DNA of 7,034 nt from Thermoplasmata archaeon. GTDB lineage: Archaea > Thermoplasmatota > Thermoplasmata > Lutacidiplasmatales > UBA184. The DNA lies in the NCBI GenBank assembly GCA_021798415.1, contig JAJZGO010000078.1:1-7034 (forward strand), in the 5' to 3' direction. A model generated the notes under the pieces. The model was not told where the DNA came from, ran no database searches, and was given only the letters and a program-made list of their open reading frames with translations. The position numbers and the translations under genes are program-made. Shown here one piece after another: positions 1 through 3,430 of the stretch (position 1 is its first letter; each line of letters starts with the position of its first letter).

Positions 1-34
1 GGGGGTCGCGACGGTCCGTTCCGGTCCGCGCGAC

Positions 35-48
35 GGGCGCGGGCGCCC
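35..48 (-). terminator. Short GC hairpin just downstream of the Cas4-like gene
   Basis: On the minus strand, a 5-bp G+C stem (35-39 with 44-48) with a 4-nt loop lies 3 nt beyond the stop codon at 52-54. It could end or stabilise the transcript. There is no U-run, and short GC hairpins are common in sequence this GC-rich, so the call is weak. Confidence 0.2.
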
Positions 49-51
49 GCT

Positions 52-579
52 CTACCTCGCGAGGACCCGGGCGTCGCACGCATCGACCCAGGCGCATCGC
101 GCGCAGCGCCCGGGGGACGGGGTGGCGCGGCCGTCGTACGGCCGGTCGACCTCGGCCCGGATCGCGAGGAGCTCGTCGCGCGCCGCCGCGTCCCAGCGGA
201 CCCGATACTCCCGGTCGGCGTATCGCAGCACGCCGAACGGCGGGGAGCGTCCCGTCGTCGCCTCGACGAGCAGGCAGTACGCCCAGACCTGGACGCGGTG
301 GGACCGGGCGGGACCCCCCCTCGGCGCCGCCCGGCTCTTCACCTCGACCGGAACGAGCCCGCCGTCCGGCGTCCCGCGGAGCGCGTCCGGCCGCCCCTCG
401 AGCCGGTGGCGGACCGAGACGAGCACGGCGGGGCGCCCCGCGTCGATCGCGACGAGCGACCCGAGCGAGGCCTCCCGCCGGCGGAGCGAAAGCGCCCGGA
501 GGCTCGCGGCCGCGATCGCCGCCCCGACCGCGAGCAGCGCGAGCGCCGCAACGAGGGGGACTACGGCCGGAGCACCCAC
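52..579 (-). CDS. Cas4/Dna2-like PD-(D/E)XK nuclease, C-terminal part (membrane-anchored; out of frame with its N-terminal part)
   Basis: This frame encodes the catalytic core of a Cas4-type exonuclease. Numbered from a GTG at 579 (175 aa), it has one hydrophobic segment (about residues 7-25), then the nuclease motifs: GRPD with Asp65, PVEVKSR with Glu79 and Lys81 (the D...ExK metal site), and QVWAY with Gln97 and Tyr101 (the QxxxY motif). It ends with Cys159, Cys162 and Cys168, the CxxC-x5-C spacing of the Cas4 [4Fe-4S] site. The fourth cysteine and the conserved His are missing from this frame and lie in the -1-related frame at 561-827. The frame stays open back to an ATG at 771, but that stretch is Arg/Gly-rich and antisense-like, so it is probably not translated. 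An AGGGG four bases before GTG 579 could serve as a ribosome site. The gene is either a frameshifted single gene or the second half of a split one. No CRISPR locus is adjacent, so a CRISPR role is not implied. Confidence 0.7.
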   Translation of the reverse strand: MGAPAVVPLVAALALLAVGAAIAAASLRALSLRRREASLGSLVAIDAGRPAVLVSVRHRLEGRPDALRGTPDGGLVPVEVKSRAAPRGGPARSHRVQVWAYCLLVEATTGRSPPFGVLRYADREYRVRWDAAARDELLAIRAEVDRPYDGRATPSPGRCARCAWVDACDARVLAR

Positions 580-827
580 AAGACCCCTGCGACCACGAGC
601 ACGACGCCGACCGCCACGCCGGCCCAGTAGGCGCCGGCGCGATCGGCGCGACGCCGCTCGGCGGCCAAGGTACGCCGATGGTAGACCCGCCCCGCCCGGC
701 GGCGCGCCCCCGACGCCGCGCTCGGGCCGACGGGCGGGGGATGATGGCGGTAGAAGTGCGACCGCGGGCAATACGCGTAGTCGGCGAGGTCCGACGGCGA
801 GGACCAGCGCTCGTCGCTCGGGGGCAT
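561..827 (-). CDS. Cas4/Dna2-like nuclease, N-terminal part (Fe-S cysteine, His motif and one membrane segment)
   Basis: This 88-aa frame begins with SDLADYAYCPRSHFYR, the typical Cas4 N-terminus whose CPR cysteine (Cys20) is one of the four [4Fe-4S] ligands. It continues with AGRVYHRR (His50), matching the GxxxH motif that completes the nuclease active site. A hydrophobic segment follows (about residues 67-86), and the frame ends at 561. The rest of the nuclease continues in another frame from about 579, overlapping the end of this one by 19 nt. A -1 shift near the GGGG run at 584-587 would join them into one protein of about 260 aa with two membrane passes between His50 and the ExK core, keeping both ends in the cytoplasm. 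The ATG at 827 has no clear Shine-Dalgarno sequence but a TATA-like element about 28 bp upstream. The gene is 71 bp downstream of rpl24e on the same strand, so it may also be co-transcribed with the ribosomal operon. Confidence 0.7.
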   Translation of the reverse strand: MPPSDERWSSPSDLADYAYCPRSHFYRHHPPPVGPSAASGARRRAGRVYHRRTLAAERRRADRAGAYWAGVAVGVVLVVAGVLWVLRP

Positions 828-851
828 CGGGCCGGCCGGGGCCCGGGGAAG

Positions 852-860
852 CGTTTACCG
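852..860 (-). promoter_or_regulatory. Possible TATA element of the Cas4-like gene
   Basis: The minus strand reads GGTAAACG in otherwise very GC-rich sequence, centred about 28 bp upstream of the ATG at 827. That spacing would give a leaderless transcript. The match to an archaeal TATA box is weak. Confidence 0.25.
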
Positions 861-898
861 ATTCCGTTCGACGCGCATCGACCGCGCGGCGGGCGACC

Positions 899-1354
899 TC
901 ATTCGTCCGCGGGCGCCGGATCCGCCTTCTTGCGGGGACGCGCGCGGGGCTTCGGCTTCGACTCCCCCTCGGCGATCGGCGCCCTCCGCTTCGGCGCGGG
1001 GGTCGCGGGCGCGGGCGCCGGTGGGGAGGACGCCTCCTCGGAGGGCCGTAGAGTCTCGGCCTTCGCCGCGGGTTCGGGGGGGGCCGGCGGTGCGGGGACG
1101 GGAGGTGCCGCGCCCGCGCGCTTCGCCCGCGCGCGGCCCGTCGACGCGGCGCTCGCCGAGCGGTCCGCCGCGACCTTGATCGCGTGCGCCCGGGTCCACT
1201 TGTATCGGTGCCCGACGCGCCCGAGGTGGAGCTGCTGCTTGCGGCAGGAGGACGTGCAGAAGTGGAAGACGGTCCCGTCGCGCTTGACGAACATCGAGCC
1301 GGTGCCGGGCTCGATCTCGGCCGCGCAGAAGGAGCACTGTCGCTTGACGACCAT
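899..1354 (-). CDS. rpl24e: Ribosomal protein L24e (eL24) with long C-terminal tail
   Basis: eL24 is a zinc-finger protein of the archaeal large ribosomal subunit. Residues 1-65 carry the family pattern: Cys7-x2-Cys10, the EPGTGSMFVKRDGTVFHFC core, Cys33-x3-Cys37, then a KWTR block. The start is fixed by a perfect AAGGAGGT 8 nt upstream and by the family N-terminus. The product is 151 aa, whereas archaeal L24e is usually about 55-70 aa. The extra 80 or so residues are low-complexity, rich in Ala, Pro, Lys, Arg and Glu, and look disordered. The gene is third in the operon, 20 nt after rps28e. In many archaea ndk and infB follow L24e; here the next gene is the Cas4-like nuclease. Confidence 0.95.
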   Translation of the reverse strand: MVVKRQCSFCAAEIEPGTGSMFVKRDGTVFHFCTSSCRKQQLHLGRVGHRYKWTRAHAIKVAADRSASAASTGRARAKRAGAAPPVPAPPAPPEPAAKAETLRPSEEASSPPAPAPATPAPKRRAPIAEGESKPKPRARPRKKADPAPADE

Positions 1355-1362
1355 CGACCGGG

Positions 1363-1370
1363 ACCTCCTT
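1363..1370 (-). promoter_or_regulatory. Ribosome binding site of rpl24e
   Basis: The minus strand reads AAGGAGGT, 8 nt before ATG 1354. It is the strongest Shine-Dalgarno sequence in the window and confirms the L24e start, since the frame is open far upstream through the neighbouring genes. Confidence 0.85.
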
Positions 1371-1374
1371 CGTT

Positions 1375-1587
1375 CTAGCGGACCGAGAGCTTGCGGGCCT
1401 CGCGAGCGGTCTCCCGGAGGATCAGCACGTCGCCGAGCCGGATCGGCCCCGCGACGTTGCGCGTGATGATCTTGCCGCGGTCGCGGCCCGCGAGGACGCG
1501 GACCTTCACCTGGGTCGCCTCGCCGGCCATCCCGGTGCGGCCGACGAGCTCGACGACCTCGGCCGGGGACCCTTTCTCTTCCGCCAT
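1375..1587 (-). CDS. rps28e: Ribosomal protein S28e (eS28)
   Basis: eS28 is a small OB-fold protein of the archaeal and eukaryotic small ribosomal subunit. The 70-aa product has the usual family length and shows GRTGMAGEATQVKVRVL, the GRDRGKIITRNV strand, GPIRLGDVL, and the C-terminal LRETAREARKL signature. It lies 27 nt after rpl7ae and 20 nt before rpl24e. This L7Ae-S28e-L24e order is a conserved archaeal operon. A GAGGGA six bases upstream of ATG 1587 is a plausible ribosome site. Confidence 0.97.
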   Translation of the reverse strand: MAEEKGSPAEVVELVGRTGMAGEATQVKVRVLAGRDRGKIITRNVAGPIRLGDVLILRETAREARKLSVR

Positions 1588-1614
1588 CGACCGTCCCTCG
1601 CCCCTTCGGCGCGC

Positions 1615-1986
1615 CTACTTCTTCAGCGTCGGGAACGCGGCGGCGATCTCCTCGAGCAGGGCCTTCGCCTCGCCGGGCTCGACGACCGCGACGCTCGCGG
1701 CGCCCTTCGAGAGCCCCGCCGACTGACCGAGCCGCTGCTTCTTGGGGACGTAGACGTACGGGATCCGCTTCTCCTCGCAGAGCATCGGAACGTGGACGAG
1801 GATCTCGACGGGGTCGACGTCCTCCGCCATCACGACGAGCTTCGCTTCCGCGCGCTCGCTCGACTTCGTCACTTCGTTCGTTCCGACCCGGATCTTTCCC
1901 GTCTCGCTCGCCACCTGGACGAGCTGGAGGGCCTTGTCGGAGAGTTCGTTCGGTGTCTCGAATCGCACGTAGATAGGTCGCGCCAT
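1615..1986 (-). CDS. rpl7ae: Ribosomal protein L7Ae (eL8), kink-turn RNA-binding protein
   Basis: L7Ae binds kink-turn RNA. In archaea it serves in the large ribosomal subunit, in box C/D and H/ACA guide RNPs and in RNase P. The 123-aa product has the normal length and fold signatures: GTNEVTK (Asn37, Glu38 and Lys41 contact the tandem G-A pairs), KLVVMAEDVDP, the VPMLCEEKRIPYVYV strand, and the GLSKGAASVAVVEPG loop. It is the first gene of the ribosomal operon. Its ATG directly follows a 6-bp inverted repeat that includes the GAGG ribosome site, and the leader contains a kink-turn-like arrangement, so autoregulation is a reasonable inference. A TATA box lies about 74 bp upstream. Confidence 0.97.
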   Translation of the reverse strand: MARPIYVRFETPNELSDKALQLVQVASETGKIRVGTNEVTKSSERAEAKLVVMAEDVDPVEILVHVPMLCEEKRIPYVYVPKKQRLGQSAGLSKGAASVAVVEPGEAKALLEEIAAAFPTLKK

Positions 1987-2022
1987 GGTTCCTCGCGTCA
2001 GCGGAACCCCGAAGGGGTCCTC
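1987..2022 (-). promoter_or_regulatory. Structured rpl7ae leader: two mutually exclusive hairpins with kink-turn-like GCUGA
   Basis: On the mRNA, GGUUCC (2008-2003) can pair with GGAACC (1992-1987), which directly abuts the AUG and contains the GAGG ribosome site. Alternatively, most of the same GGUUCC extends an upstream hairpin, GGACCCC/UUC/GGGGUUCC (2020-2003, one bulged U). The bases after this stem read GCU-GA, a three-base bulge followed by GA as in kink-turns, with a GA on the opposite strand in either fold (2022-2021 or 1994-1993). L7Ae proteins recognise this arrangement. The non-canonical stem is short: two pairs after a C-C mismatch in one fold and only a triloop in the other. The kink-turn call is therefore tentative, while the inverted repeats are exact. 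Confidence 0.45.
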
Positions 2023-2055
2023 GGCTCACGGGTGGGGCCAGTCCGAGGCCCCCGG

Positions 2056-2064
2056 ATACTTAAG
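2056..2064 (-). promoter_or_regulatory. TATA box of the rpl7ae-rps28e-rpl24e operon
   Basis: The minus strand reads CTTAAGTAT, an AT-rich island in GC-rich sequence, centred near 2060. A start about 26 bp downstream would give a leader of roughly 48 nt holding the hairpins before the rpl7ae ATG. Confidence 0.6.
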
Positions 2065-2105
2065 GATGCCGGAGCGCGGGGCCGTTCGTTCGCCCCACGG
2101 CGGTC

Positions 2106-2151
2106 GTTGAGGTCGCCCGAGGCGACTAGAGATCTCGCGGGCGACCTCGGC
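2106..2151 (-). terminator. Long hairpin between tyrS and the ribosomal operon
   Basis: An exact 11-bp inverted repeat (2109-2119 with 2138-2148) extends to 14 pairs with two G-U pairs and one G-C pair. The 18-nt loop holds the palindrome GAGATCTC. It lies downstream of the tyrS stop and upstream of the rpl7ae promoter, where it could end or protect the tyrS transcript. No U-tract follows, so intrinsic termination is not shown. Confidence 0.4.
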
Positions 2152-2194
2152 CCCGCGCGGACCCGCCTCGCCGCCGAGCGCGCACGGGAGCCGT

Positions 2195-2209
2195 CGGTCG
2201 CTCCGACCG
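2195..2209 (-). repeat. Small hairpin after tyrS
   Basis: A 6-bp perfect inverted repeat, CGGTCG/CGACCG, with a 3-nt loop lies about 16 nt past the tyrS stop. Together with the larger hairpin at 2106-2151 it accounts for most of the structure in this 238-bp non-coding stretch, which has no convincing gene. Confidence 0.35.
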
Positions 2210-2224
2210 CGCCCGGCGATCCCG

Positions 2225-3319
2225 TCAGGACCGCGGCCCCGCTCCCGAGTCCGAGCCTGACGGCGCGGGCGGCGCGACGAACCGTTCGGGGGCGAGCTCG
2301 GGGTGGTCGGCGAAGAACCGGCGGGCCGGCTCGACCCGCCGGTCGAGGACCCCGGCGACCGCCCCCTTCAGGTCCTGCGGGTGGAGGTGCCCCTGCGTCC
2401 ACGCCGCGAGGAAGCTCGCCTCGTCCGCGAACTCGATCGGTCCGCCGTGCTTCGGCGCGCGGTCGACCGCAAGGCGGCCCTCCCAGGGGAAGACGATGAA
2501 CCGGACGACCTCGACGACCGGGTTGCCGTCGACGACCTTCGCCGGGCAGAAGGCGGAGGCGAGGCGCTCGGCGATCTCGGCGGTCGAGCTCGGGATCGGG
2601 ATGGCGGACCCGGGGTCGGACTTCGACATCTTCCCCTCCACGAGCCCCTCGACGGGGTCCATCCGGGCGCCGCCGCGCAGCGAGGAGAGGAGCGGGGTGT
2701 GGACCGCGACCGGGACCGGCCAGCGGTAGTGGTGGGCGACCTCGCGGGCCAGGGCGTGCGCGCGCCGCTGGTCCATGCCGCCGTACGCGAGGTCGACGGG
2801 CAGCTCGAAGATGTCGGCCGCCTGCATCGCCGGGTAGAACAGCTTCGACGAGTCGAGGTTCGCCTCCTCCTCGGAGCGGCCCATGATCGACATCGCCCGC
2901 TTCGTCCGCGCCAGGGTCGTCGCCTTCGCGACCCGAACGACCCGTGCCCAGTAGTCGGACGAACCGGCGAGCTCCTGCGACCACCGGTAGCGCACGCGGT
3001 CGGGCGTCGCGCCGAGCGCGGCGAACGCCGCCTGCATGTACCGTCCGCTCGCGGCGATCCGCTCCCGGTCCCCACCGAGCTTGTCGTTGATCCACGCGTG
3101 CCAGTCGGCGAGATAGACCGTGACGTCGCACCCCGCGTCCGCGAGGTCGACGATCTTGCGGGCCGTGATCAGGTGGGCGACCGTGAGGCGCCCCGACGGC
3201 TCGAAGCCGATGTAGGCCCGCGGGCGCTCCTGCGTCTCGAAGAGCGCGCGGAGCTCGTCGGGGGTGATGACCTCAGAGGCGTTCCGGGCGACCCGTTCGA
3301 CGCGCGCCTCCCGGTCCAC
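2225..3319 (-). CDS. tyrS: Tyrosyl-tRNA synthetase (archaeal/eukaryal type)
   Basis: This enzyme charges tRNA-Tyr with tyrosine using ATP in the cytoplasm. The 364-aa product shows class I synthetase landmarks in order: AYIGFEPSGR (35-44), a HIGH-motif equivalent at 46-49 reading TVAH, DWHAWINDK (72-80), YPAMQAADIF (162-171), YGGMDQRRAH (179-188) and GKMSKSDP (229-236). Tyr36 and Asp169 sit where Methanocaldococcus TyrRS has its tyrosine-recognising Tyr32 and Asp158, which separates it from TrpRS. The start is a GTG; it gives the expected N-terminus (RNASEVITPDELR) and lies about 26 bp from a TATA box, implying a leaderless mRNA. The C-terminus ends in a short Pro/Ser/Gly-rich tail. The oddity is the HIGH box: the first His is Thr and the Gly is Ala. 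It is divergently transcribed from the coiled-coil ATPase gene. Confidence 0.95.
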   Translation of the reverse strand: MDREARVERVARNASEVITPDELRALFETQERPRAYIGFEPSGRLTVAHLITARKIVDLADAGCDVTVYLADWHAWINDKLGGDRERIAASGRYMQAAFAALGATPDRVRYRWSQELAGSSDYWARVVRVAKATTLARTKRAMSIMGRSEEEANLDSSKLFYPAMQAADIFELPVDLAYGGMDQRRAHALAREVAHHYRWPVPVAVHTPLLSSLRGGARMDPVEGLVEGKMSKSDPGSAIPIPSSTAEIAERLASAFCPAKVVDGNPVVEVVRFIVFPWEGRLAVDRAPKHGGPIEFADEASFLAAWTQGHLHPQDLKGAVAGVLDRRVEPARRFFADHPELAPERFVAPPAPSGSDSGAGPRS

Positions 3320-3340
3320 GCCGCACGGGAGAGCGCCGGG

Positions 3341-3349
3341 TATTTATCT
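3341..3349 (-). promoter_or_regulatory. TATA box of tyrS
   Basis: The minus strand reads AGATAAATA, centred about 26 bp upstream of the GTG start at 3319. It is a strong archaeal TATA match with spacing that predicts a leaderless transcript, and this supports the GTG start. Confidence 0.75.
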
Positions 3350-3360
3350 CGTGGTCCGAC

Positions 3361-3370
3361 CCCCCGGGGG
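3361..3370. repeat. CCCCCGGGGG palindrome between divergent promoters
   Basis: A perfect 10-bp palindrome lies close to the midpoint between the tyrS TATA box and the TATA box of the plus-strand gene. It could be a shared operator. It could equally be chance in GC-rich DNA. Confidence 0.2.
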
Positions 3371-3388
3371 CCGCGCCTCCGAGCGAGA

Positions 3389-3398
3389 CATCTTAAGA
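3389..3398 (+). promoter_or_regulatory. TATA box of the coiled-coil ATPase gene
   Basis: CATCTTAAGA is an AT-rich element centred near 3394. It predicts a start around 3420 and a leader of about 10 nt before ATG 3431. It shares the CTTAAG core with the rpl7ae promoter. Confidence 0.55.
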
Positions 3399-3430
3399 CC
3401 CCCCGCACCGCTAGTACTGGTCCCACGTCC

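Noticed and set aside
122..1466. Long plus-strand open frames opposite the Cas4-like and L24e genes
   Set aside because: They are Arg/Ser/Pro-rich antisense translations without motifs, while the minus strand encodes recognised families.
1355..2029. Upstream in-frame extension of L24e through rps28e and rpl7ae
   Set aside because: L24e has its own ATG at 1354 with a perfect Shine-Dalgarno sequence, and the extension overlaps two real ribosomal protein genes in another frame.
2303..3430. In-frame open extension of the ATPase gene far upstream of ATG 3431
   Set aside because: It is antisense to the well-supported tyrS gene, is rich in Arg/Asp/Glu as expected for the complement of a GC-rich gene, and crosses the tyrS start and both TATA boxes.
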